Below, piece after piece: positions 21,242-28,893 of a stretch of 64,000 bases of DNA. Each line of letters starts with the position of its first letter. Within the stretch, counting starts at the first letter, position 1. The DNA comes from Metapseudomonas resinovorans DSM 21078 (GTDB lineage Bacteria > Pseudomonadota > Gammaproteobacteria > Pseudomonadales > Pseudomonadaceae). The notes beneath the pieces are model-generated. The model saw only the letters and a program-made list of their open reading frames with translations, did not search any database and was not told the DNA's origin. The stretch spans positions 62,001 through 126,000 of the forward strand of contig NZ_AUIE01000021.1 in the NCBI RefSeq assembly GCF_000423545.1. Reading direction: 5' to 3'. The translations under genes and the position numbers were made by a program.

Positions 21242-21278
21242 CCCCCTCTCCCTCCGGGAGAGGGTCGGGGTGAGGGGA
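21242..21278. repeat. CCCTCTCCC / GGGAGAGGG hairpin in the tauC-tauD gap
   Basis: ACCCCCTCTCCCTCCGGGAG and the following AGGGTCGGGGTGAGGGG match the same repeat family seen at 16.75, 22.16, 25.1 and 42.1 kb. Confidence 0.65.
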
Positions 21279-21312
21279 ATCCCCGCTCCGCGCTATCTGG
21301 AGATTCACTGCC

Positions 21313-22146
21313 ATGACCCTGCATATCACCCCGCTCTCCCCCGCCCTCGGCGCCGTGGCCGAAGGCCTCGACCTCAGCAAGCCGCTCGACGCCTCGCAGC
21401 GCGTTGCAGTGGAGCAAGCTCTGCTCAACCACCAGGTACTGTTCTTCCGCGACCAGCCGCTGAACCCGCAGCAGCAGGCAGCCTTCGCCCGCAACTTCGG
21501 TGACCTGCACATCCACCCGATCTATCCGAACATTCCCGAGCAGCCGGAGGTGCTGGTACTCGACACCGCCGTCACCGACGTGCGCGACAACGCCCTCTGG
21601 CACACCGACGTGACCTTCCTGGAAACCCCGGCGCTCGGCGCGGTGCTCGCCGCCAAACAGCTCCCGCCCTACGGCGGTGACACCCTCTGGGCCAGCAGCA
21701 GCGCGGCCTATGACGCATTGTCGAAACCCATCCAGGAGCTACTGGATGGCTTGACCGCCACCCACGACCTGTCCCGTTCCTTTCCCGAGGAACGCTTCAG
21801 CCTCACAGCCGAAGAGCACGAGCGTCTGGAAGACGCCAAGCGCAAGTACCCGCCTCGCAGCCATCCGGTGGTGCGCGCCCATCCGGTCACCGGACGCAAG
21901 GGCTTGTTCGTCAACGAAGGCTTCACCACCCGCATCAACGAACTGTCGGCCACGGAAAGCGATGCACTGCTGCGCCTGCTCTTCGCCCATGCCACCCACC
22001 CGGCATTCACCATCCGCTGGCGCTGGCAGGCCAATGACGTGGCTTTCTGGGACAACCGCATCACCCAGCATTTCGCGGTCGACGACTACCGTCCGCAGCG
22101 TCGCGTGATGCACCGCGCAACGATCCTGGGGGACAAGCCGTTCTGA
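21313..22146 (+). CDS. tauD: Taurine dioxygenase TauD
   Basis: A 277-residue Fe(II)/2-oxoglutarate-dependent dioxygenase that hydroxylates taurine, releasing sulfite and aminoacetaldehyde. The iron triad is visible as WHTDVTF (His, Asp) and [18 protein letters not shown] (distal His); the Arg needed for 2-oxoglutarate lies in the same segment. The opening [21 protein letters not shown] and [11 protein letters not shown] are typical. It is last in tauABCD and is followed by a repeat and the convergent DUF971 gene. Confidence 0.95.
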   Translation: MTLHITPLSPALGAVAEGLDLSKPLDASQRVAVEQALLNHQVLFFRDQPLNPQQQAAFARNFGDLHIHPIYPNIPEQPEVLVLDTAVTDVRDNALWHTDVTFLETPALGAVLAAKQLPPYGGDTLWASSSAAYDALSKPIQELLDGLTATHDLSRSFPEERFSLTAEEHERLEDAKRKYPPRSHPVVRAHPVTGRKGLFVNEGFTTRINELSATESDALLRLLFAHATHPAFTIRWRWQANDVAFWDNRITQHFAVDDYRPQRRVMHRATILGDKPF

Positions 22147-22153
22147 AAGTCCG

Positions 22154-22205
22154 CCCCCTCTCCCCCAAACCCCAACCCTTCAGGGAGAGGGGTTGGGGGT
22201 GAGGG
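22154..22205. repeat. CCCTCTCCC / GGGAGAGGG hairpin between tauD and the DUF971 gene
   Basis: A longer member of the family with an internal CCCCAACCC segment. It overlaps the last codons of the convergent DUF971 gene, whose C-terminus LTPNPSP is encoded by the repeat. Confidence 0.65.
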
Positions 22206-22488
22206 CAGCGGTGCCCAACTCCCGCAAGTACCCCCAGGGATAGATCCCCCGCTCGTGCCCATCGCTGAACACCAGCTGCACGCCATAGCCCTGTAGCGCG
22301 ATGCGCTCCAGGCGCACGCCTTCATCCACCAGCGCAATCGCCCCACGCAGCCGCGTCGCCTTGCACTGCGAGCAGGGACAGGCACCACGCAAGCGGGCAT
22401 GACTGATCTCCCGCCGATCCCCATCTGCCCACTCCAGAAACAAACGTGCTTCGCTGCGCGAACTGCGCAGGGCACTGGGGGCGTCCAT
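22180..22488 (-). CDS. DUF971 / GBBH-like N-terminal domain protein
   Basis: A 102-residue protein with the DUF971 fold found alone or at the N-terminus of gamma-butyrobetaine hydroxylase. ISHARLRGACPCSQC holds the CxxC-containing zinc-like site, and LVFSDGHERGIYPWGYLRELG is the conserved C-terminal strand-helix. Such stand-alone proteins are often tied to iron-sulfur cluster handling, which would suit the ferredoxin and flavoprotein of this operon; this is inference. The start (ATG at 22488) shares one base with the HEAT-repeat gene stop. The last seven residues are encoded by an intergenic repeat, suggesting the original C-terminus was replaced. Confidence 0.8.
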   Translation of the reverse strand: MDAPSALRSSRSEARLFLEWADGDRREISHARLRGACPCSQCKATRLRGAIALVDEGVRLERIALQGYGVQLVFSDGHERGIYPWGYLRELGTAALTPNPSP

Positions 22489-23453
22489 CAGGCCGCTCCC
22501 TGGAGTTGCGCCAGGGCAATGCGTACTGCCTTGCGCACTTCCGGATCACCATCGACCTCGGCCTGGCGCAGCGCCGTCAATGCGGCGGCGTCGCCCAGCT
22601 CGCCCAAGGCCAGCGCAGCCTCCTTGCGCAAGTTGGCGATGCCGTGGCCGAGCAGCACGGAAAGCTCTGCAAGAGCCTCGCGATAGCGCAGGCGACCGAG
22701 GGCACGCGCGGCGCGCAAACGCACTTGCCAGTAATCGTCTTCCAAGGCCCGCACCAGTGCCGCGCCAGCGTCTGCCAGGCCGACCTTGCCGAGGGTGGTG
22801 GCGGCCTCCTCGCGCACCTGCCAGGCGTTATCAGCCAAGGCAGCGTAAAGGGCTGGCAGTACCTCCCCGTCACTGGCCAGCCCCAAGGCACCGGTGGCAG
22901 CGCGGCGTACTTCGGTATCCGCGTCGTCACTGGCCAGGCGGGCCAGCGCTGGCAGCGCAGCTTCGTGTTTCAACCAGCCGAGGATGCCCACCGCCTCCCG
23001 GCGCACCGGCGCTTCGCCGTCGTGCAGCGCCAACAATGCAGGGCCGGCGGCCTCCTCCAGGCGCAGCTCACGTAGAGCACGCAGCGCACTGGCGCGGACA
23101 AAGGCATCGGCATGGGTCACCCACGGCAGAATCAGCCTCCCCGCCTCCAGGCTCTTCAGCTCACTGAGACTCTGGGCAGCGGCCAGGCGCACCGGCTCGG
23201 CACCATCGGCCAGGGCCGCGCAGAGTGCCTCGACGACGTCGGGTTCCTCCCAGGCCTCCAGCAGACGCGCAGCCTCGGCGCGCACCTCAGCAGCGTCATC
23301 CACGGCAAGGGCGTCGGTGAGCCAGGGTAGGCCCTCCGGGTCTGCCAGGTCGGCGAGTTCGATCAGGGCAATGCGGCGCACACCAGCGTCGTCATCGGCG
23401 AGGCGTGGCAGCAGTTCGAGGATGTCGGGGTTGTCGGTTTCACGGTTGGTCAT
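22488..23453 (-). CDS. HEAT-repeat (PBS lyase-like) protein
   Basis: A 321-residue all-helical solenoid with about ten tandem repeats of roughly 31 residues, such as DAFVRASALRALRELRLEEA, EAPVRREAVGILGWLKHEAA and DTEVRRAATGALGLASDGEV. No signal peptide, membrane segment or catalytic motif is visible. HEAT solenoids usually bind other proteins, so this could be a scaffold or maturation factor for the flavoprotein-ferredoxin pair or the ABC transporter. It overlaps the ATPase gene by 4 bases and the DUF971 gene by 1, so it is clearly part of the operon. The specific function is unknown to me. Confidence 0.85.
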   Translation of the reverse strand: MTNRETDNPDILELLPRLADDDAGVRRIALIELADLADPEGLPWLTDALAVDDAAEVRAEAARLLEAWEEPDVVEALCAALADGAEPVRLAAAQSLSELKSLEAGRLILPWVTHADAFVRASALRALRELRLEEAAGPALLALHDGEAPVRREAVGILGWLKHEAALPALARLASDDADTEVRRAATGALGLASDGEVLPALYAALADNAWQVREEAATTLGKVGLADAGAALVRALEDDYWQVRLRAARALGRLRYREALAELSVLLGHGIANLRKEAALALGELGDAAALTALRQAEVDGDPEVRKAVRIALAQLQGAA

Positions 23454-24304
23454 AGGGCAACTCGCAGTGGCGGGTGATCGGTGGGCAGCCCCAGCGGCGT
23501 CAGGCGTGGCAGCTCGCGGCCGTCTTCATGGCGCAGCAGTTCCAGGCAATGGCGCTTGAGATGGGTGAAGCCGGGGGTGGTAAGGAGGCTGGCGCAGCGC
23601 GGACGCGGGAAGTCCAGGCGCAGGTCTTCGATGAAGCGTCCGGGGCGCGGGCTCATCACCAGGATGCGGTCGGCCAGGAACAAGGCTTCGTCGATGTCGT
23701 GGGTGACGAACACCACGGTGGTGCGGATGCGCGTCCAGATATCCAGCAGCAGTTCCTGCATGCGCGAGCGGGTCTGCGCATCCAGCGCGCCGAAGGGCTC
23801 GTCCATCAACAGCAGGCGCGGGCGGTTGATCAGCACGCGGGCAATCTCGGCACGCTGCTGCATGCCGCCGGAGAGCTGGTTGGGCCAGCGCCCGGCGAAA
23901 TCCTCCAGGCCTACCAGGCGCAGGAATTCGGCGGCGCGGCGCTGCCGCTCGGCCTTGCCGATGCCTTGCATCTTCAGGCCGAAGGCGACGTTGTCGAGCA
24001 CACTGCGCCAGGGCAAAAGCGTGTGGTGCTGGAACACCATGCCACGCTCGGGTGAAGGTCCCTCCACCGGCTGGCCATCCACCTCCAGGCTGCCGGCGCT
24101 GGGCTTCAGATGCCCGGCTAGGGCGCCGAGCAAGGTGGACTTGCCGCAGCCGGAAGGGCCCAGGATGCAGACGAACTCCCCCGGCGCGATGGCGAAGTCC
24201 AACGTCTGTACCGCCTCGAAGGCCTCGCGGCCCTGTCCCAAACGGATGGAGACGCCCCTGGCCTCGATGCGGCCTGGTTCCACTGCGCGCTCGAAGCTGC
24301 TCAT
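23450..24304 (-). CDS. Nitrate/sulfonate/taurine-type ABC transporter ATPase
   Basis: A 284-residue ABC ATPase. Walker A is GPSGCGKST, the signature is LSGGMQQRAEIARVLI, Walker B is [15 protein letters not shown] and the switch segment is VFVTHDIDEALF. The ATG at 24304 overlaps the permease stop by one base; the longer upstream frame lies within the permease and is not coding. The C-terminal extension after the ATPase core (residues about 215-284) resembles SsuB/TauB-type proteins. The substrate is unknown; the family and the surrounding genes suggest an organosulfur compound. Confidence 0.9.
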   Translation of the reverse strand: MSSFERAVEPGRIEARGVSIRLGQGREAFEAVQTLDFAIAPGEFVCILGPSGCGKSTLLGALAGHLKPSAGSLEVDGQPVEGPSPERGMVFQHHTLLPWRSVLDNVAFGLKMQGIGKAERQRRAAEFLRLVGLEDFAGRWPNQLSGGMQQRAEIARVLINRPRLLLMDEPFGALDAQTRSRMQELLLDIWTRIRTTVVFVTHDIDEALFLADRILVMSPRPGRFIEDLRLDFPRPRCASLLTTPGFTHLKRHCLELLRHEDGRELPRLTPLGLPTDHPPLRVAL

Positions 24305-25083
24305 CAGGCGTTCCTCCGCGCGCGGTACCAGGGTGTGGCGAGCGCGCCCAAGCGTTTGACCAGGGCACTGCTGCCCATGCCTAGCAAGCCGATCAGCAGC
24401 ATGCCGACGACGATGTCGGCGTAGTTCTGCACCACGTAGGACTCCCAGGTGTAATAACCGACGCCGAACTGCCCGGAGATCATCTCGGCGGTGACCAGGC
24501 AGAACCACGACGTGCCCATGCCGATGGCGAGGCCAGTGACGATGCTCGGCGCCGCGCCGGGCAGGATCACCTCGCGCAGGATCGCCAGACGCCCAGCGCC
24601 AAGGCTGCGTGCCGAAGCGATCAGTCGGGGGTCGACGCCTTCGACGCCATGCACGGTGTTGAGCAGGATGGGGAACAGCGCACCGGTGAAGGTGATGAAC
24701 ACCATCGACAGCTCCGACGAGGGAAACATCAGGATGGCCAGGGGAATCCAGGCCACCGCAGGAATCGGCCGCAGCACCTCCAACGGCGGCAGCAGGCTGT
24801 CCTCGGCCCATCTCGAACGGCCGATGACCAGGCCCAGCAGGACGCCCAGCAAGGCCGCGGCCAGGTAACCGGCGAACACCCGTGAAAGGCTGTTGGTGAG
24901 GTGCGGCAACAGCTTGCTGGAGTGCACCAGCTGCCAGGCCGCATCGAGCACGGCGGCGGGCGTGGGCACGTAGGTGAAGGTGAACAGCCCGAGGTCCAGG
25001 CGCGCGTTGGCAGCCAGTTGCCAGAACAGCAGGCAGGCGGCCAATGAGGCGAGGCGCAGGGGCCAGCGGTACAGATTTGTCAT
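24304..25083 (-). CDS. Nitrate/sulfonate/taurine-type ABC transporter permease
   Basis: A 259-residue inner-membrane permease with about six hydrophobic helices. LEVLRPIPAVAWIPLAILMF is the hallmark loop of this class, and the EAA motif is IASARSLGAGRLAILREVILPGAAP. It is coupled to the ATPase gene by a 1-base overlap and lies 135 bp downstream of the binding-protein gene, with two hairpin repeats in the gap. Confidence 0.9.
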   Translation of the reverse strand: MTNLYRWPLRLASLAACLLFWQLAANARLDLGLFTFTYVPTPAAVLDAAWQLVHSSKLLPHLTNSLSRVFAGYLAAALLGVLLGLVIGRSRWAEDSLLPPLEVLRPIPAVAWIPLAILMFPSSELSMVFITFTGALFPILLNTVHGVEGVDPRLIASARSLGAGRLAILREVILPGAAPSIVTGLAIGMGTSWFCLVTAEMISGQFGVGYYTWESYVVQNYADIVVGMLLIGLLGMGSSALVKRLGALATPWYRARRNA

Positions 25084-25102
25084 GGATCGTCTCCTGCTCG
25101 TT

Positions 25103-25210
25103 TCCCTCTCCCCAACCCTATCCCTGAAGGGAGAGGGGGCGATCCGTGCACGGCGTAACCGGCGCGAGTCACCCCTCGCCCGCTTGCGGGAGAGGGGCTG
25201 GGGGAGAGGG
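25103..25210. repeat. Two CCCTCTCCC-family hairpins between binding protein and permease
   Basis: Two members occur in tandem, at about 25103-25140 and 25171-25210, within an operon. They may uncouple expression of the binding protein from the membrane components. Confidence 0.6.
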
Positions 25211-25218
25211 CAAGGCGA

Positions 25219-26628
25219 TCAGCGGCTGGCGACAGCCTGCTTCTGATTGGCGCTGACAAAATCGAGCGCCGTGCCGCCGTGTTGCTGGGCGTACAGCTCG
25301 GCCTGGGACTTGAGCAGGAAGGCGCTCAGCTCACCCTTGTCGTTGCGCACGAACCAGGCCTGGTTGGCCAGCAGCTTGATCCCGCTGTCGGCGGCCTGGG
25401 CATAGATGGCGCGGATGTCCTTGCCCTCCTGTTCCAGCTGCGCCAGGGCGGTCAGCGCAGCTTCCGGCGACGCGTAATGACGGACCTTGCCCTCACCGCG
25501 CACCCATATCTGCGCCAGGCGCTTGAAGTCGGTGATCGGCTTGCCGGTGGCCGCGTCGTTGGCCACCAGTGGCAGCTGCGCATAGTTCTTCAGCGCCTTG
25601 TCGTAGTCCTGCCCGGCCTGCTCGAAGGCGGCGCGGATGTACTGGTCGTCGATGAACTGGGCGGTATCCAGGCCCCGATCGGTCTTCTTCAGCAGTTTCA
25701 GGGTATCGATCGAGGTGGCCACCGCCTTGCGGTACTCGGGCTTCCAGGTCAGGTCGCGGGTCTGCAGGCCAAGGGGGCCGTGGAACAGGTAGTTCACCTC
25801 GGCCTCGATGCCGGTGACCTTCTCGATCAGCTCGCTGTACTTCTCAGGCGACTCGGCGATCAGGCGGTCGGCTTCCAGGCTGGCGCGTAGGTAGGCGGTG
25901 ACGATCTCCGGGTACTTTTTCGCATAGGCCGCATCCACCAGTGCGCCGTGGAAGGTAGGCGCCTCGGCCTGGGAGCCGTCATAGATCTTCCTTGCGAAGC
26001 CGCGGTTGGGGAACAACTCGGCAAAGGGCACGAAGTCAGCGTGAGCCTCGATGCGGTTGCTGCGCAGCGCGGAGCCGGCGATCTCCGGTGGCTGGGCGAT
26101 GATGCGCACGTCCTTCTCCGGGTCCCAGCCCTGGGCAGCAACAGCGCGCAGCAACATGCCGTGAGCAGTGGAGGCGAAGGGCACGGAAATGGTCTTGCCC
26201 TTGAGCTCGGCCAGCGACTGCACCGGAGAGGACGCCGGTACCACGATGCCGTTGCCGCTGCCAAGGGTGCTGCCCGAGAGCACGCTGATGAACAGGCTCC
26301 GCTTGCCCGCATCCAGATGGGCGACGCCGTTGAAGGAGCCGGGGAAGTCGGCCATGGCGCCAAAGTCCAGCTTGCCGGCGACCATCTCGTTGGTCAGCGG
26401 TGCGCCGCTGGTGAAGTTCTTCCACTCCACCTGGTAGTCGGCGTCCTTGTACTTGCCATCACGAGGCAGGTATTTCTCCAGCAGGCCCAGCTCGCGGATG
26501 AGCAGACCGCCGGTGGCGCAGTTGATGGTGGTGTCCTGGGTGCCGATGGCGATGCGGATGGTTTCCGCGGAGGCGGACAGGCTGGAGATGGCCAGCGCGA
26601 GGCCGGCGACGGTTGCACGAAGACGCAT
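25219..26628 (-). CDS. ABC substrate-binding protein, long NrtA/SsuA-like type
   Basis: A 469-residue secreted binding protein, about 130-150 residues longer than TauA or SsuA. The ATG at 26628 starts a signal peptide (MRLRATVAGLALAISSLSAS, cleavage after SASA); the longer frame upstream runs through a repeat and the ferredoxin gene and is rejected. TIRIAIGTQDTTINCATGGLL and FTSGAPLTNEMVAGKLDFGA correspond to the ligand pocket of the nitrate/sulfonate family. The extra C-terminal part (from about residue 330, FIDDQYIRAAFEQAGQDY onward) is not found in TauA/SsuA here. The ligand is unknown. Confidence 0.85.
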   Translation of the reverse strand: MRLRATVAGLALAISSLSASAETIRIAIGTQDTTINCATGGLLIRELGLLEKYLPRDGKYKDADYQVEWKNFTSGAPLTNEMVAGKLDFGAMADFPGSFNGVAHLDAGKRSLFISVLSGSTLGSGNGIVVPASSPVQSLAELKGKTISVPFASTAHGMLLRAVAAQGWDPEKDVRIIAQPPEIAGSALRSNRIEAHADFVPFAELFPNRGFARKIYDGSQAEAPTFHGALVDAAYAKKYPEIVTAYLRASLEADRLIAESPEKYSELIEKVTGIEAEVNYLFHGPLGLQTRDLTWKPEYRKAVATSIDTLKLLKKTDRGLDTAQFIDDQYIRAAFEQAGQDYDKALKNYAQLPLVANDAATGKPITDFKRLAQIWVRGEGKVRHYASPEAALTALAQLEQEGKDIRAIYAQAADSGIKLLANQAWFVRNDKGELSAFLLKSQAELYAQQHGGTALDFVSANQKQAVASR

Positions 26629-26748
26629 GGGTTTTTCCCCTCGAATCATGAGTGTTGGAATCGTCTCCGCCACGTGGTCGGGTGGTGGGAAACGAGGGGC
26701 TTTCAGGTGAGGCGTCCGGGGGTTGGCCGGATGGCGGATTGCATTTTT

Positions 26749-26816
26749 TGTAGGAGCCCGCTTGCTGGCGAAGCGCTTGCCTGCAGGTCCGTTGTTCGCC
26801 AGCAAGCTGGCTCCTA
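26749..26816. repeat. REP-type inverted pair (TGTAGGAGC..GGCTTGC family)
   Basis: TGTAGGAGCCCGCTTGCTGG begins the left arm (26749 onward), and TTCGCCAGCAAGCTGGCTCC is the right arm (26795-26816). It lies inside the 206-bp gap between the ferredoxin and binding-protein genes. A perfect 24-bp version occurs at 34433-34489. Confidence 0.7.
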
Positions 26817-26834
26817 GAGGTTTCTCACACTCGG

Positions 26835-27080
26835 TCAGCGCAGCAGGTAAGGAATCTCCACCTTCACCGCGCCGGTCGGGCAGTCTTTCTCGCAGGGCAT
26901 GCAGTACCAGCATTCGTCGAAGGCCATGTAGGCCTTCTGGGTGGCCGGGTTGATGGCCAAGAGGTCCATCGGGCAGACCTCGACACAGACCGTGCAGCCC
27001 TTCTCGGCGATGCACTTGTCTTCGTCGATGGTCACCGGCGCACTGCTGCGGAAGAAAATTTCCTGGGGTTGATGGGCCAT
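26835..27080 (-). CDS. AprB-like 2[4Fe-4S] ferredoxin
   Basis: An 81-residue ferredoxin with two cluster motifs: CIAEKGCTVCVEVCP (CX5CX2CX3CP) and CWYCMPCEKDCP (CX2CX2CX3CP). DECWYCMPCEKDCPTGAV resembles the adenylylsulfate reductase beta subunit, but the protein lacks the long AprB tail. No signal peptide is present, so it acts in the cytoplasm. It lies 85 bp downstream of the AprA-like flavoprotein, the expected order for a two-subunit oxidoreductase in which the ferredoxin passes electrons to FAD. Confidence 0.88.
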   Translation of the reverse strand: MAHQPQEIFFRSSAPVTIDEDKCIAEKGCTVCVEVCPMDLLAINPATQKAYMAFDECWYCMPCEKDCPTGAVKVEIPYLLR

Positions 27081-27137
27081 TTCACGATTTCCTTGGAGCC
27101 TGGGGCTCTCGTTATGGGTCTTGTACGCTGGTCAACA

Positions 27138-27161
27138 TAGGGTGGGCTGAAGCCCACCCTA
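27138..27161. repeat. REP-type hairpin TAGGGTGGGCT..AGCCCACCCTA
   Basis: A perfect 11-bp stem with a 2-nt loop in the gap between flavoprotein and ferredoxin genes. The core matches the element near 16.82 kb. Confidence 0.65.
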
Positions 27162-27165
27162 AAAC

Positions 27166-28893
27166 CTACGCTGCCGCTTCGGCCTTCACGCGCAGGCGGT
27201 CGTAGGCCTGCTGCTCTTGTGCATCCAGCGGGATCAGGTACGGCTCCACCGCTTTCTTGAAGCTCGTCATGTGGCCGTCCTCGCCCTTCTTCAGGTGGCA
27301 ATGGCAGAACCAGTCGATGTCATTACGCTCGGGGTGGTCGACGCGGTGGTGGTACAGGCCCCAGCGGCTCTCGGCGCGGAACAACGAAGCGCGGGCGGCC
27401 ATCTCGGCACAGTCACGGATAACCGCCACTTCCATGGCGCGCATCAGCTCGTGAGGGTTGCTGGCTTTCATCTGCGCCAGGTCCCGCTCGATCTCGGCGA
27501 AGCGCGTGAGGCCGATCTCCATCTTCTTCGTCACCTTGGGCGGCTGCAGGTAATCGTTGACCATGCGCCGCAGCTTGTACTCCACCTGGGCCGGCGGCAG
27601 ACCATGTTCACGCTGCAGCGGCGCGAAGACCCGCGCCTGCTCGCGCTCCACCTGTCCCGGGTCGACTTCGGCGAAGTCGCGCCCGGCCACGTAGTCCGCC
27701 GCATTGACCCCGGCGAACCAGCCGTAGGTGAAGGCGCCGAGCATGTAGTTGTGCGGCACGGCAGCCATGTCGCCAGCTGCGTACAGCCCTTTCACCGAGG
27801 TTTCGGCATTCTCGTTGACCCACACACCCGAGGCCGAATGGCCGGAGCAGAAGCCGATCTCGGAGATGTGCATCTCGACCATCTGCGAGCGGTAGTCGGT
27901 GCCGCGGTTGGCGTGGAACTGCCCGCGACTGGGGCGCTCGTTGCTATGGAGGATCTCTTCGATGGTCTGGATGGTTTCTTCGGCCAGGTGATCAAGCTTG
28001 AGGAACACCGGGCCATTGCCGCCTTCGAGTTCCTGGTGGAACTCCCACATCATCTGGCCGCTCCAGTAGTCGCACTCGATGAAGCGCTCGCCCTTGCTGT
28101 TAGCGGTGTAACCACCCAGCGGGCCGGTGACGTACGCGCAGGCGGGGCCGTTGTAGTCCTTGATCAGCGGATTGATCTGGAAGCACTCCAGGTTCGCCAA
28201 CTCCGCCCCGGCGTGATAGGCCATGGCGTAGCCGTCGCCGGCATTCGTGGGATTCTCGTAGGTGCCCATCAGGTAGCCGGAAGATGGCAGGCCAAGGCGG
28301 CCAGCGGCGCCGCAGGCAAGGATCACCGCCTTGGCGCGGATCACCCGGAATTCGCCACTGCGACAGTCGAAGCCCATCACCCCGCTCGCCGCACCCTCGC
28401 CATCCAGCAGCAGACGGGTGCAGACGATACGGTTGCTGATCTCCACCCGCGCACGCTTGAGCTGGCGGTAAAGCACCTTCTTGATGTCGTGCCCCTCGGG
28501 CATCGGCAGCACGTAGGCGCCCATGTGGTGGACCTTCTTCACTGCGTAGTCGCCGGTCTCGTCCTTCTCGAACTTCACCCCCCAGCGGTCGAGTTGCTGG
28601 ATGGTTTCGAAACTGTGGGTGGCGTAGGCGTAGACGGCGGCCTGATTGACGATGCCATCGTTGGCGATAGTGATTTCCTTGGTGTACTGCTCGGGCGTCG
28701 CGTGGCCGGGGATGATGGCGTTGTTCAGCCCGTCCATGCCCATGCTGATGGCACCACTGCGCTTGACGTTGGCCTTGTCCAGCAGGAGCACACGCAGCTC
28801 GCGGTTCTTCTCCTTGGCCTTGATCGCGGCCATGGGGCCAGCGGTGCCGCCGCCGATGACGACGATGTCGTAGTCCTGCTCTCGCGTACTCAT
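27166..28893 (-). CDS. AprA-like FAD-dependent oxidoreductase (fumarate reductase/APS reductase flavoprotein family)
   Basis: A 575-residue cytoplasmic flavoprotein. The dinucleotide-binding loop is DIVVIGGGTAGPMAAIKAKE, with a second FAD segment VILACGAAGRLGLPSSG and the C-terminal FAD signature GLYAAGDMAAVPHNYMLGAF. The capping and helical domains follow, ending with the ESRWGLYHHRVDHPERNDIDW stretch shared by SdhA, FrdA and AprA. It is shorter than typical AprA (about 630-660). The FCSGHSASGVWVNENAETS segment resembles the substrate-side region of AprA. The start overlaps the GntR gene by 4 bases. With the ferredoxin it probably forms an AprBA-like enzyme acting on an imported sulfur compound, but the reaction is unknown. 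Confidence 0.87.
   Translation of the reverse strand: MSTREQDYDIVVIGGGTAGPMAAIKAKEKNRELRVLLLDKANVKRSGAISMGMDGLNNAIIPGHATPEQYTKEITIANDGIVNQAAVYAYATHSFETIQQLDRWGVKFEKDETGDYAVKKVHHMGAYVLPMPEGHDIKKVLYRQLKRARVEISNRIVCTRLLLDGEGAASGVMGFDCRSGEFRVIRAKAVILACGAAGRLGLPSSGYLMGTYENPTNAGDGYAMAYHAGAELANLECFQINPLIKDYNGPACAYVTGPLGGYTANSKGERFIECDYWSGQMMWEFHQELEGGNGPVFLKLDHLAEETIQTIEEILHSNERPSRGQFHANRGTDYRSQMVEMHISEIGFCSGHSASGVWVNENAETSVKGLYAAGDMAAVPHNYMLGAFTYGWFAGVNAADYVAGRDFAEVDPGQVEREQARVFAPLQREHGLPPAQVEYKLRRMVNDYLQPPKVTKKMEIGLTRFAEIERDLAQMKASNPHELMRAMEVAVIRDCAEMAARASLFRAESRWGLYHHRVDHPERNDIDWFCHCHLKKGEDGHMTSFKKAVEPYLIPLDAQEQQAYDRLRVKAEAAA

Noticed and set aside
24305-24811. Extended N-terminus of the ATPase at 23450-24304
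   Set aside because: This part of the frame is inside the permease gene and encodes arginine/alanine-rich sequence without domain content; the ATG at 24304 overlaps the permease stop as expected.
26629-27015. Extended N-terminus fusing the binding protein to upstream sequence
   Set aside because: The frame passes through a REP pair and the ferredoxin gene out of frame, while the ATG at 26628 begins a clear signal peptide.
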